Assembly (NCBI RefSeq): GCF_034190915.1
Contig: NW_026947486.1
Span: 20,176,001 to 20,240,000 of the forward strand
Origin: Cavia porcellus
Lineage: Eukaryota > Chordata > Mammalia > Rodentia > Caviidae
Length of the DNA stretch: 64,000 nt
Direction: 5' to 3'
Part shown: in pieces, positions 22,915-35,990 of the stretch
How the letters are laid out: every line of letters begins with the position of its first letter
How positions within the stretch are numbered: position 1 is the stretch's first letter
Translations under genes and position numbers: made by a program
The notes under the pieces: generated by a model
What the model was told of the DNA's origin: nothing
Databases searched by the model: none
What the model saw: only the letters and a program-made list of their open reading frames with translations

Positions 22915-25244
22915 TAAAATGAGGAAGGAATATTAACAGTGGTTATTTCTGGGTAAGAAAACTGTTGTTTACATTTTATTTTCTGAAAAAAGGTTATAAT
23001 TACTATTATATAATCAGATAAAAGCAATAAACACTTTTTATTTTGTAATTAACACAATGAATGGAAACATGGGTTGGGCATGGTGGTAGGTATCTATAAT
23101 CCCAGGACTCTTTTTTTTTTTTAGTGCAGGGGATCAAACTCATGACCTCAACTCTCCAGCCAGGTACTTGTGCCACTGAGCTAAATCCATGGCCACATCC
23201 TAGCACTCGTGGGAGGCTGAGGCAGGATGATTGCACATTATAGTCCAGCCTGAGCAGTTCAGCCACAGGGCAACAACCTATCTCAAAATAAAAAAGTTTA
23301 AAGATCCTGAGTTCATTTCTCAGTACCAAAAAATAAAATTGGTGACATGGCAAAACTTGAAACAGAAGAAAAGATCCACGCAGATGGCCAAGGCCAAGAA
23401 TATATGTAATCCACAGATCTTAATTGCTTCCATGTGTTCAGTGTCACAAACACATACAGTGAAAATCCTTAATCCACACCATCTTATGAGTCGGACCTGA
23501 AGATTATTCTCCCCAATGGCACAATACTCACAAAGTTAAGGCACGTCCCATGCCTCCCCATTTAGGTTCACATCTTTGCATAATTAGCTCATATTGAATG
23601 TGTGATTGACCAAAGGGACTGACTGAATCTGAGTATATTAAAAATTAGGTTGAGCTGGGTGTGGTGCACCCCTGTAATCCCAGCACTCCAGAGGCTGAAG
23701 TAGGAGGATTGTTGTGCTTTTGAGGCCAACCTGTGCTATAAAAGCTAGTTTAAGGCCAGCCTGAACTATAAAATGCTACTCTGTCTCCAAAAATAAAACT
23801 AAGGTTGAGGGCTGGGGATGCAGCTCAAAGGTATCACTTTTGCCTATAGTACAAATAATGTCCCAGTGTCATCCCCAACACCACACACACAAAGAATGGC
23901 TCAATCATCTGCTGAGGAGATATTCACTCCCTTGACTCGCGAAATAGGTAAATGCTCTGGGGAAATGTAAGCAGCTAAAACTGGAAGCTGCCACCAGGAC
24001 CTGAGGGTGGCCTCCAGGTGGCACCCAGCAAGAAATTGAAGCCCACAGTTCTACAACCACAAGGAAGAGAATCATACCAAAAGCCTGAGTGAGGCCAGTC
24101 AAGTCTAAAATGATACTGTAGTCCTAGTGGGTGAGACACTAAGGGATGACCCAACTAAGCCAGGCCTTCCTCCTGCCTGGGAAAACTGGGGCATAATGTT
24201 TGTTGCAGGAATGTTGTTGTAAGCTTTGTAGTCTGTGATAATAATGCCACAGAGCAATAGAAAAGGCCAGGCATGGAGGTCATGTCTGTAATCCCAGCAT
24301 TTGGCTGAGGCCAGAGGGTCTCATGCTCTGTTTTATTTTGTTTTGTTGTTTAATGCAGCATTTCTTGGTTTTATTCAAAACAGAGCATAGTTTTAGCACT
24401 TTACAGTAAGAATTTTTTTTACTCATCCAAACCCTGTGCCAAGTAGGAATTTTTTTTTACTGGGGATCAAACTCATGACCATGAGCTTGCAAGGCAGGTA
24501 CTTATGCCACTGAGCTAAATCCCCAGTTACAGTAGGATTTTACACTTGTCATTTACCTAAATGTTCTGCTTCAAGTCTTTAAAAAAATTCTAAGAATTCA
24601 GCCTATGTTGTTTTGTTTTCAGTCAGGTTTTATTGATACATTTTAGGCATAGCTGCCTTCCAAGTAGCTGGGACTGCAGGTGTACATCACTGTGCCTGGC
24701 CATCTTATGAATAATTAAAATCTCTCCAAATTAATATCTAATCTAACTTTTGTTTGCATAAAGTCTCTATGCAGCTCAAATTGGCCTTGAACTCACTATG
24801 TAGCCTAGGCTGGTCTTGAACTCACAGCAATCTTCTTGCCTCAACCTGAGATCATAGACATGTACCACCACATCTGACCTATACCTTATTTTCTTTTTTC
24901 TTTTTTTTTTTTTTTTTTTTTTGTCTTTTTCGTTTTTTTTATCGGTACCGGGGATCAAACTCACAACTGCCTGCTTGCAAGGCAGGCGCTTATGCCACTG
25001 AGCTAAATCCCCAGCCCTATTTTCTTTATCCATTGGTCTGTTAACAGGCATCTTAGCTGTTTCTATAGTTTAGCTATTGGGTTTTTTGTTTCTTTGCTCT
25101 TTTTTTTGAGACAGGGTCTCACTAAATAGTTCAAGTTGGGTTTGAATTCAATATGTAACCCAGGCTGGCCTTGAACTCAAGGCAATCCTCCTGCCTCTGC
25201 TTCCCTAGTGCTGAGGTTACAGACTTATGCCACCATGCTTGGCT
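22030..25244. other. Intergenic SINE-rich stretch
   Basis: No gene was found. B1-type copies: about 22668-22780(+), 23070-23290(+, split), 23650-23800(+), 24655-24890(-) and 25095-25243(-). ID-type copies: about 22791-22866(+), 23110-23196(-, inserted inside the B1 at 23070-23290), 23808-23885(+, old), 24450-24528(-) and 24900-25017(-, young subfamily with the GTCTTTTTCGTTTTTTTTATC tail complement). An (AT)n run lies at 22870-22911. Bases 22030-22540 and 23300-23640 are featureless to me. Confidence 0.75.
22870..22911. repeat. (AT)n microsatellite after an ID SINE
   Basis: About 20 uninterrupted AT units directly follow the 3' end of an ID-type SINE, so it probably grew from the SINE tail. 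Confidence 0.95.
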
Positions 25245-25460
25245 GGGTTTTTTATTTTATTTTAAAGGGGAAAAAGTAAAAATTTCAAAACAAGATAATA
25301 GGAGCATAACAATGGTTAATACATTGCATGTTGTTATTTTTAAATTAGTTACTCAGAGTATAAGATATAGGTCTTTAATTGTACAAACAATATTAGCACA
25401 CTTTTATTTTCAGTGAACTAAGGGAAATTAGTAGTAGTAGCATAACAATCTTAACTATCT
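25245..25460 (-). mobile_element. Half-L1-like 3' end fragment, antisense
   Basis: The segment starts with the same T-rich end as the copies at 394, 30.4 and 39.6 kb (tttattttattttaaagggg). It shares the words caaaacaagataatagga and gttgttatttttaaattag with the 39.6-kb copy. The right boundary is unclear. Confidence 0.45.
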
Positions 25461-28266
25461 TGTATCTTTTCCCTTCCTTCTTGTCTCCTTTTCCCTATCC
25501 CAATTTCTCTTTCCATTTGAATACTTTCTTCCCATGTTACTTGGTTTTGTTTTTTTAAAATAGGGTCTCAGTAAGAAACTGCCCAAAGAGGAAAAGTAAT
25601 TGGAATAGGGGAAAGGAAGATACACACACACACACATAAGATAACTGTTATGGATTAAGAACTAGTGGTCAATTTAGTGCCCGCTGGATTACATCAGCAT
25701 GGCACTAATCGAAGGTGCTCCACTAGAGGAAAGTTGCCAGGATAAATAGGTGGAGAAGAAGGGAGCTGTTGGAGGGCTGAGGCATTAAGGAGACATTGTG
25801 GTTCTCCTACAAGTTGCTGTCTGAGCTGTTGGTTCTCCTGGAGAAGCTTTGTTCCTCACACCGAGCATTTCTTCCTGGCTCTGGAGGGGAAGACGTGTGC
25901 CACTTGATCTCCAGGGTGAACTTGTCACGCTGTTTCCTGGCAGGTACCCGACTGTGCTTGTCGTCAGAGGAGCTTGGGGCCTCCGTGTCGCTGAGGATGG
26001 CTGTGGTGCTTTTCAGGACAGCTCTGGTCTTTGTTGTGTGACTTCTCGGCTCCAGCGTAGAACCCTCATCCCACTAGCACAGCTCCTTCACGCTGCTGGC
26101 ATAGACTTTCTGGCTTCCACCGCTGACCCTTGGGTCTTCCCGGCACGGATCCATAAAAGAGTCCTTCTTGTGGGCTCCAGACCTCCAGCTGGACTTGTGG
26201 GAGGCATTGTCGTGGGCTCTGGCTTTTATCTGGACTCATGTGGGACATTGCTGTGGGATTTAGGCCCTTGACTAAATATTCTATGTTTTTGGTGTTGTGG
26301 ATAGATTTCCTGCATTTTCTTGTATTAACTCCTGGTGACCATATTATAAAAAAATATTATAAACTCCATGTTCTGATTCTAATTGTTCTCTGCACAACCC
26401 CTGATTACAATAGCTAAAATGACTATACTACTAATTGGAATAGCTATTGGAAAAAAACAGTTAATATTTATATGATTAGATCAATTTTACACCTATATCT
26501 GTTATTCTAAGCAAGCCTTTTGAAGGTAACCATATGCAGTATTACAACCATTGTCAAATTCCTATCATCTTGTTTTGTCAACCTATACTGTTATTGTATT
26601 GGGTTTGTTGTTGTTGCTTGTCTCTTCTGCTTTACGTTTTTCTTTTCTGTGCTTTTTTTTCTCTTAAATAAGAAAAAGAAATTAGAGTTTTTAAAAATTG
26701 TTTTTTGTTCCTTGAATTACTGCGTTCTTCTGGGTCCCTCCCATTCCCTTAGTTGATTATATTATCATACCACACCTTAGTGCTTTTCCACACTTCTGGT
26801 GGTTCTGAATTGTTCATGTTTACAAACAGGGTGATGTGTGTAATCATCACATTGTTTCATTAATATGATAAGGAAAAAATACATTGTCCCAGAGAAAATG
26901 ACTTCAGCCAAGCAACAGTCCAGCCATACCTGTCTTCATTTTTAACCCACTGTGAGCCATTTTGACTTGATTTTGGATGTTTTAAGAAATATTTGATGTG
27001 CTATAAGGTTTGGGTTTTTTGCATGTAGATATCCAGCTGTTCTACTATATTTATTGAGGGTACAATCCTTTCTCCACTTAACTGCTTTTGCATCTTTGTC
27101 AGAAAATCAAATGCCTATTTTATGGGTATCTATTTTGGGACTTTATATTGATACTTTGATGGTTTGAATATCTTGTTATCAATGTCATTTTTTGTCATGA
27201 TTGGTGTAACTTTGTGATAAGTCATGGGGTTAGGGAGGGTTGGGGTTCTAATTTTGTTCCTTTATCAAAGTTGTTTAGACTGAGCCTTTTTTATTTTTAC
27301 AGAAATGTAAGAATCAAAATATTAATCTATATGAAAAATGATATTGACAGTTTCATAAGGGATTATGTTTTCTAATGTTTGTTATTTTCTTCTATTTTTG
27401 GTTTAATTCTACCTTTTATTTTTACTTTTTAAAAAGTTTAAAAAATAAAAATAAATAACATAGGGTCTCACTATGTCATCCAGGCTGGCCTTGAATTCAC
27501 TACTGTATATAGCCCAGGCCAGCCTCAAACTTGCACTGATCCTCCTACTTTAGTCTCCCAAATACTGGGATTATGGCACGTGTCACCACACCTAGCAGAT
27601 ATAAACATGAATTTCACAGCTATAAACATGATATGCAGGTGTCATGACTTACTTTTATCAGTGTTAAGCTAATGGTTATCTGAAGTCAACTTTTTACTCT
27701 TTTTCTTAATACTCTGTCCCTCTTGGAAACTTTTAAAGATTATCTTTCTTTGGAGGGCTGAGGTGTACTCAGTGGTAGAGCACTTCCCTGACATGCATAA
27801 AACTACAGGTGTGGAAAAAAAAGCTAGGTACACTGGTGTGCATGTGTAATCTGTAATGCCAGAAAGACTGAACCAGGATCGCTAGCCTGAGCAACACAGT
27901 GAGACCCATCACAAAGAAAAAAGAAAGAGAAAAAGCCAGGTGCAGTGCCACACATATGTGATGATCCCTGATACCAGATAAGTTAAGGCAGAAGATTCTG
28001 AGTTTGAGGTCAACCTAGGCTTTACAGTGAATTCAAGGATGGCCTAGACTACATAAGGAGACTGTCACAAAGAAAACAAGAAAAATATGTGTGTGGTGAG
28101 GCACAATTGTAATTCCAACACTCCAGACAGCTGAAGCAGGATACCAAGTTCAAGCCTGTCCTGGATTATTTAGTACTTAATGAGACCCTGTCTCAAAACA
28201 AAATAAAAAGTTGGGGATGTAGCTGGGTGTAAAGGCCCTGGGTTCAGTGCCCAGTACCACAAAAAG
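25461..28266. other. Intergenic; unidentified block, L1 and SINE debris
   Basis: About 25680-26275 is a G/C-richer block unlike its A/T-rich surroundings, with a TATA-like gataaatagg near its start; I cannot assign it. About 26960-27200 matches the antisense of an L1 ORF2 segment (tatttattgagggtacaatc, cttttgcatctttgtcagaaa). B1-type copies lie at about 27455-27597(-), 27930-28070(+) and 28090-28200(+), with old ID-like pieces at about 27755-27815 and 28210-28262. The rest is A/T-rich and featureless. Confidence 0.5.
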
Positions 28267-28400
28267 GATTCTTGCCAAGAGAATGAATGTGCGTGTTGAA
28301 CATTAAGCACTCTAAGATCAGAGATAGCTTCCTGAACCGCGTGAGGGAAAGGGTCCGAAAAAGACCAAGGCCAAAGAAAAAGGCACCTGCAGCCCCATTG
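28267..28400 (+). pseudogene. RPL21 processed pseudogene fragment
   Basis: The sequence attcttgccaagagaatgaa, gttgaacattaagcactcta and agatagcttcctgaacc matches the coding region of ribosomal protein L21 (the part reading LAKR.NVR.EH.KHSK.RDSFL). It is frameshifted where one triplet base is lost (gaacat-taag), lacks introns and is truncated at the 5' end against a SINE tail. After about 28345 similarity fades into a Lys-rich stretch and is then lost. It is non-functional. Confidence 0.65.
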
Positions 28401-30394
28401 GCCTATGTCCCTGCATTCCTAGCAGAACTTGGCAGAACCTGGAACCCGGCCCGGTTGCTCTGCCTGTCCACACCTAATTTGTGGTGAAGTGTTCTAGGCC
28501 CTAGGTTCAGTGCTGCTTAAAAATGAGTGAAAGGTCTTCTGAACTATAAGGATGCTTTTCTTCACTGAGGAGGAGGGCAGTGCTCGCGCTCACTCCAGAG
28601 AGACCCAGTGCTTGGAGTGGACTCTAGTTGTACCCAGGAAGCTGGTCTTGTCTTCACTCTTCACATGCAATGTGTTTCTTGCTGAAAGATGTGAGGTGAT
28701 TTATTGTGCAGCAGAGGTTCACCCAACTTGGGGGAAGAGTCAAAAATGTATGAAACATTTATATTGGCTCAAAATAGTCATTCTAAGTCACTATGGGAAA
28801 AGACGTATAAAAACAAACAGAAGGCATGACAACTAGGAAGAGTTAACTACTTGGAAATGTGTTGTAAGTACCCAGACCTTAAGGATAAGGAATTTGCCTT
28901 TGAAGTTTCCTACTTAATAGTTTCAGTCATGTGTGGGGGCATACTTTCAAATCTTAGTGCATGACAGGCTGAGGCAGGAGAATCACTGTGAGTTCAAGGT
29001 CAGCCTGAATTACACAAGGTGACAGTGTCTCAAGACCCACATGCATGCACACACACAATTTTAAAGTACCCTTTAAAAAAGTATTCAATGTTAGCCAGGC
29101 CTGGTGGCACATCCCTATAATCCAGCACTTTGGAGACTAAAGCAGAAAGATTAATGTGAGTTCTGATCAGCCTGAGCTACACAGTGAGACTCTTTCTCAA
29201 AAAAAAAAAAAGACTACCCATTCAATGTGAAATTCTTTTATTTTATCTTTGAGACCTTTTTTTTGGCATCAGAAGTGACCTCAGGACCTTGTGTTTTCCA
29301 GGCAGGGACTTGTGCTGAGCTATATCCCTATCTTGTTTTATTTTTGAGACAGGATCTCATTATTCAGGCCATCCTTGAACTCACAAAATAACTCAGCTGG
29401 CCTCCAACTCACAGTGATCCTCCTGGTTCAGTATCCCAAGTGCTGGGATTCCTAGCCTTCTTTTGTTTTGAGACAGTGGCTGGGCTGGAATTTGTGATTC
29501 TCCTGCATCAGCCTACCAAAGTGCTGGGATTATAGGTATGTGTCACCATGCCCAATTTATAACTATATTTTTATGATTATGTATTTTTGTGTGTAAAAGA
29601 ATCATATCATAGCACAAAAGTACAAACATTACAAAAGCTGTCTATAAAAAGATTTGTGGGGTCCAGAGATTTGGCTCAGTGGTATAAGCAACTGCCTGGC
29701 AAGCTCAGGGTCTAGAGTTTAATTCTCTCCCTCGTACCAAAAACCCAAAAACAACAACAAAAATCTTACCCAGGTATTTAGCTCAGCAACATAAGCACCT
29801 GCCTGGCAAGTGCCAGGTTGAGCTTGATTCCAGTACCAAAAAAAAAAAAAAAAAAAGATTTGTGAACTGGGCTTGGTGATTCACAGTTGTAATCCCAGAA
29901 CTCAGATTGAGGCAAGAGGACTGCTGATGAGAGTTCAAGGCCAGCCTGGGCTATGGTAGTAAGTTCAAAACTAGCCTCAAAAAAAGAAAGAAAGAAGAAC
30001 GACATTAAATGTGGTTTTTGTTTGCTTTTGTTTTTGAGGTGCGGTTTTACCACATAGTTCAAAGTGGACTTCAACTCACTATGTAGCTAAGGATGGCCTT
30101 GAACTCTTAGTGATCCTCTTGCCTCAACCTCCTGGTGCTGGGATTACAAGACTGTGCCACCACACCCTGTAGAAAAGAAGTTCTGAATATCTGACATCAC
30201 AGATAGACTTTGAGGACATTATGCTAAGTGAAATACACCAGTCATAAAGGGACAAATACTTACACAGAAAGTAGAATGATCGTTGCCAGGATTACAGGGA
30301 AGGGGAGAATCAAGATTGTTTAATGGGTGTAATGGATTCAGTTTTACAAAATAAAGAGTTCTGCAGGGGCTAGGAGGGTAGGTTAGGCATAGCT
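28401..30394. other. Intergenic; mostly SINEs
   Basis: 28401-28920 is unique-looking without a recognised gene. B1-type copies: about 28930-29040(+), 29090-29205(+), 29340-29450(-), 29868-29990(+) and 30025-30170(-). ID-type copies of the older tail-less kind: about 29658-29762(+) and 29768-29857(+), two in tandem. About 30180-30360 resembles the 3' end of an old L1 (gcaagtgaaat-like acaccagtcataaaggga, acttacacagaaagtagaatg). Confidence 0.65.
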
Positions 30395-31075
30395 TTCTTT
30401 TTTTAAAATTTTATTTAAAGAAAGACTAAACAAAACAGAAAATAGGTAAAAATAATACATACGTTCAGAGAAAAAATAAACAGTAAGAAATCACTAGTTC
30501 AGCCAGGCGTGGTGGCTCATGCCTGTAATCCCAGCACTGGGAAGGCTGAGGTGGGAGGATCCTTGAGAGTTCAAGACCAGCCAGGCTACAAAGTGAGTTC
30601 AAGGCCAGCCTGAACTGCATAGTGAGACCCCATCTCAAAAAAAAAAAAAGAAGAGTTCTACCATGGTTCCTGTGTTGTGTCTTGTTATCTCCACTAGAAT
30701 TGGCTACATCATCAGACAGATTATAATTGAATATATCAGTAAATAACAGTTTTAATAAAAACATAACCTTGTATATAATATAGAACCGGCAGTTATCAAA
30801 CTAGAATGTGTATCATAGAGTCTTGTCATCTTCAGTGTAGTTGCCTATACTCTCAGACTTGATACTATCAGTCATATCAGTTTTAAATAAAATCCTCTCT
30901 GCCTCATTTCTGTTATGCTCTTTTTTTGCCATCAGTTGTCTGCTTATCTTCTTCATTCTGTTTTCTGCTCCATTCATTGAGGCCTCTCTGCCACTGTTCC
31001 TGGAATCCCAGTACCCTTTGTGCCAGCCTTTATAACAGGGGGTAAATGGACGCCAGAGCTTCCTAAGTTTTGCTA
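30395..31075 (-). mobile_element. Half-L1-like element, internally deleted, antisense
   Basis: It matches the 394-2900 element at separated points: aataaacagtaagaaatcac (30475 versus 487); gaattggctacatcatcag versus gaattgtccatatcatcag; gtcttgtcatcttcagtgtag versus cttgtcatcttcagagtag; and ttcattgaggcctctctgcca versus ttcattgaggcctctctgtca. Segments between the anchors are missing. A B1 SINE is nested at about 30504-30645. Confidence 0.6.
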
Positions 31076-31209
31076 GGTACACTAGCATATTAACCAGAAC
31101 TGAGGCTGGAGTCGCAGGAAGCCCAAGTGAAAGGCACAAGCAGATGTGCAGGGAATGGCTGTGGGTGGTTCAGTGGTGGAGCACTTGCACTGGATTCCCC
31201 CCAGCACTG

Positions 31210-31348
31210 AAAGAGAGACAGAGATAAAGGGAGGGAGGAAAGGAAGGAGGGAAGGAGGGAGGGAGAGAAGGAGCAAGGGAGGGAAGAAAGGAAGGAAGGA
31301 AGGAGGGAGGGGAGGAGGGAAAGAAGGAAGGAAAAAGAAAGAGAGAGG
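31210..31348 (+). repeat. Polypurine (GGAAG/GGGA) tract
   Basis: About 139 bp are purine-only except for three bases (31219 C, 31225 T, 31274 C), in irregular gggagg, aggaagg and aaagg units. It is followed immediately by a B1 SINE at 31349-31490 and probably expanded from a SINE tail, since an ID-like piece precedes it at about 31155-31209. Confidence 0.95.
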
Positions 31349-34300
31349 CCAGGTGTGGTGGCACACACCTGTAATCCCAGCACTCAGGAGGCTGTGGCAG
31401 GAGGATTGCTGTGAGTTTGAGGCTAGCCTGAGCTACACAGTGAGTTTGAGACCAGCTTGAACTATAAAGCAAGATTCAGCCTCTCTACCCCACCTCCTAT
31501 TAAAAAAGAAAGAAAAGAGAAGAATCACCCATAAAACAACCTAGACTTTGTGACTGAAATTGGAAGGGGGGGCTGGGGAGCAGTCTGGTACTGAGTGCAC
31601 AGTGGGTGGGGCAGCCTCCCTAGTGCTGGGATTACAGGCCTGCACCAGCACTCCTGGCCTAACCACTTTTTAGGGATCCTAAACCAGTGATACTCCTGTC
31701 TCACCCTCCAAGAGTGCTGGAATTACAGTTGCATGCCACCACGTTTGGCTTTTTCTCATACTCTTGATGGCAGGTAGGCAAAGCAATCTCTATACATAGT
31801 AAGGGCCTAGATTCAGGCTCCTAGCTCAGTCACCTGGTAACGGAATTTGATGACCCAGATGGGAATTGTGCCCTCTGCTGGAGCCAGTTTGATATTATGC
31901 CTTGGAGTCTGCCCAGGTTATTTGCCCCAGGAGAAAGGGGATGAAGGGTTCATATTTGGTTCATAACGCTCCTGTTCTTCCTTTCTAGCCAGTGTCCACT
32001 GTATCCATCAGTTTTTTGTCTTGTTTTTTCTATACTGGGAATTGAACCAAAGGCCTTTAACATTGAGCTATTCCCCACCCACCACCTTTTTTAATTTTTT
32101 TTTTTTTGTCTTTTTCATTTTTATTCGTACCGGGGTCCCCAGACCCCTAATTTTTATTTTGAAACGGTGTCCTTTTCAGTTTCCCAGATTACACTGGAAC
32201 TTGTCATCCTCCTGCCTCTGCCTCCAAGAGTGCTGGGATTGCACGCATGCACAACCATGCCCGGTCCCTGCATTCTTTCCATAGATCCCTTATGGTAATT
32301 ATGTTTCCCTTGAAAATTAATTAATATTGCCAGGCATAGTGGTGCATGCCTGCAAATGCCAGCATTTGTGAGGGAGGCAGGAGAATCACTGAGAGCTTAA
32401 GGCCTGCCTGGGCTACAAAGTGAGTTCAAGGTTAGTTTAAATTATACAGAGAGACCCTGTCTCAAAAAAAAATCAGTTTCTATGGGCTGGTATAGCACTT
32501 GTTTGGCATGTGCAAAGTCCTGGGTTCAATCCCCAGCAGTACAAAACAAAAACCCTGACCTTGTGATAACTGGACCTTACCCTCACAAAAATGCTTCTGT
32601 GGAAGTCATTCAAACCAGGTCAGCAAAGCTTTGCTTGCTGCGAACAGGCTATAACCATAAGGCACATGGTTCTCTTTTTTTTTTTTTTTGGCACATGGTT
32701 CTCTTAAGGGATCCTCTAGCTTGTTTTGCTGCTATTATCGCCACTCCAGAAATCTGTCCTCCATGGCAGATAAAAATTAGCTTTGTTGGGGCTGGGGATT
32801 TAGCTCAGCGGCATAAGTGCCTGCCTTGCAAGCAGGCGGTTGTGAGTTTGATCCCCAGTACCGGTAAAAACGAAAAAGACAAAAAAATATTTAGCTTTGT
32901 CATGGTGCAATAACAAATGGTAGCTATTTGCTCTCTCGAATTCTTCAAGATCTTACTATGTAGCATACAGGAGGCTGTCCTTAAACTCTCCATCCTCCTG
33001 CCTCAGCCTCCCAAGTGCTGGGAGTATAGGTATACACTGCTGTGCCCAACTATTTGTTGCTAATTGTGTTTTGTTTTGTTTTTTAGGGTCTCACTGTGTA
33101 GCACAAGCTATCCTTGAACTCACTACATAACCTCAGCTAGATTCAAATGGTGGCAATCCCCCTGCCTCACCTTCCAGAGGGCTGGGATTATAGGCATGTG
33201 CCACCATGCTCAGCTGCAGTTGTTAATTATGTAGGCATTGGCCTTGTACCTGCCTGCTGCATGGTTGTTCGCTCTGTTTACTTAGATATTTACTTAGATA
33301 TTTACTCTATTTACTTACTAGAGATATTCAAACATTGGAAACTCCACAGCTGGAGGTTTAGCTCAGTGATAGCATTCTTTTTTTTTTAGTGATAGCATTC
33401 TTAAGGCTCTGGGTCCCATCCTCAGCACCAATAGAAAATAAAACTACCACTCCCCATGGGCCATATTTCCTTAAGGATATCCAGAAATCTCCAAAAACAA
33501 GGCAAGCCTGGGCTGCTCAGAACTCCCAGTAGAGCCAAGTATGATGTCCTATGTGGAAGACCAACTGGAGGACTGTCCTTGAACAAAGAGCAATTACCTC
33601 CACTTTGGCTAACCCTGGCCCTGTCTCCATGTACTGATATGCACAGAGCTCAGTAGTTCCTCTTCCCTTCAGTTGGCCCTAGGCACTGTAAATAGGGCTA
33701 ACCCAGGTGTTGAGATGTAATCTTCGAAGCAAGACAATAGATTTCCCACCCCAAGACTCCCAAAATATGGTTGATCTGGGGGTGGATGAAGAGCCATGGC
33801 TCCAGGGCTGTCAACCCTAGATAAGAGGCTATGACTTCACAGGGCAAAAAAAAAAAAGTTTGCACATCAGAACTGGAGCACCAGCCTCCTAAGCATTAAA
33901 TGCTACCTCAATTGTGTTCTGCAGATTGATCTCTCTGCACATCCTTCTCTCTGCATATTGCAGAGGTGCTTTCTGGCCTCTATGCTAGCCCAGCGCAGAG
34001 GACTCGTGGATTTCCCACCATTCTCATTGTCACTCATCCTCAAACCACTCCCTGATTCACAAATTAATAAAATCTGGGTTAGCTCTATGTTGAGGCTTTT
34101 GTTCCACTGAACTTTCATCCTGGCTGGACTTAGGACCCCGTGGCTCCCCATAACTATAAATATATCTTAGTGTCTTTATTCTCGCTGTGGATTGCACTGG
34201 AAATGGTAGTTCGGGATTAATTCCAATAACTTTTCCATAGGATTACAAATATAAACCTTCCTGGACCCCAACAAGGATGAAGATGGGAAGGGCTCCCTAC

Positions 34301-35990
34301 AGGAGGATTGCAAGTTCAAACTCAGCCTAGGTAATTTAGTGATTTACCAAGATGCTGTCTCAAAAGAATAAAAGCTGGTCAAGGGGAGATTCTGCTTTAA
34401 CAAACACTTCTAGGCTTGAGGTGTGGCTCAGTAGCAGAGTCAGATTTTTAAACTTTGTCTAAGAATCGTATGTTAAGCCCAGCCCAAGGATGCACCCTTG
34501 TAATCCCAGCACTGAGGAGGCTAAGACAGAAGGGTCACCATGAGTTTGAGGTCAGCCTGGACTATATAGTGAAACCCTGTCTCAAAAAAAGACAAAAAAA
34601 TTATTTTTAAAAAGTGGCCATCAGGACCTGGGGATTTAGCTCAGTGGCATAAGCACCGGACTGGCAAGCATAAGGTCATGAGTTCGATCCCCAGAACCAA
34701 AAAAAAAATGTGGCAATCATTAAGGAATGGATAAAAAAGATGTAGTATTTTTTTTCATACCGGAGATTGAACTCACGACTAAGTTTGCCAAGCAGGCACT
34801 TACATCGCTGAGCTAAACCCCTGGCTAAGATGTAGTATTTTTATACAATGGAGTATAAGCCATACTCAGCCATAAAAAATAAACTGGAGACTTTCACAGG
34901 TAAATGGATCCAACTTGAGACTACACTCATCAGTGAAATAAATGACACACATGTAAATATCGTATTGTATCACTAGGGTGAGAAGCTGAATAACAATATT
35001 TTTATGCGTACGTATATGTATATAAAAAGTTAAGATAATAAAAAAGTGCCAAAAACAAAGAGATAAGTGTAAAGTATTTTAAGATGTGTCTTAATGGCAA
35101 TGTGTCTTTTACTGCAATATAGTTTAAAAATTGTAAAATCTTCACTGTGTTTTTTAATCACACCTGGCATACTACTTGTCTCCCAGGGTGCTGTTCAAAC
35201 ATGCTTTGCTCAGAAAGCCTGGGCTACAGAGGGTCCCAAGCAATCTGCAGACCTTCTCCCAATGCACTGCTCAGAGTTTTTAATGACACAAATAGCCCAC
35301 CTCCGCCTGCGTGCCATGGGTTTGCCACCGTTGCTCTGTAGTGTTCCATTGTGTTCATGTGCACAACTCACTAGGTGGAGATGCATTTGAAGAGTTTTTG
35401 ATTTGAGATGCTTCTGAATAAAGCTGACATAAACATTCTTTATGACTTTAACATTTATACATGTTTCTGCTTAGTATACACCTAGAAGTGACATCACTGG
35501 GTGATGAGTGTGCATATTTACACCTGGAGTAGACACTGCCAGTTTCCAGCATAACTGTGCCTAGTATATCCCCATGAGATATGAAGGAGACCCTGCTTCT
35601 GGAAATCCTTATTAACTCTTGGCAAGACACCTTATCATTTTTTCACTGTTCTTTTTTGTTTGAGACAGGTTTTCACTATGTAATTCAGGCTGGCCTTGAA
35701 CTTACTATGTAACCCAGTTTTGCCTCAAACTCACAGCAATTTCCTGCCTCATCCTCCCAAGCTTATTATCTTTCATTTTTATTATTTTTCTGCACTGGGA
35801 ACAGAGCCTAGAGCCTTGTGCAATTGTTCTACCACTGAACCACACCCCTAGTCTTAGTGAGGCGTCCAATTGAGAGAATTTGACCCGAATGTCTATCTTG
35901 GTAGTGTGGATTGAACCTAGGGAACACTGAGCTGTATCCTCAGCCCTTCCTGTTTTTGAGACAGTGACTTGCTAAACTGCCCGGGTTGAG
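31349..35990. other. Intergenic SINE/L1 mosaic
   Basis: B1-type: about 31349-31490(+), 32330-32470(+), 33080-33215(-), 34480-34600(+) and 35655-35765(-). ID-type: 32787-32890(+, young, duplication ttagctttgt at 32777-32786/32891-32900), about 34626-34708(+) and 34751-34826(-, perfect 14-bp duplication aagatgtagtattt at 34737-34750/34827-34840). L1: about 34830-35010(+, 3' end of the atggagtataagccatactc type) and about 35340-35640(-, ORF2 piece gaataaagctgacataaaca). I see nothing nameable in 31500-32000, 33430-34260 and 35010-35330. Confidence 0.7.

Noticed and set aside
31146..31472. 100-aa frames rich in Gly/Arg or Ser/Pro/Leu
   Set aside because: Translation of the polypurine/polypyrimidine tract and a B1 SINE.
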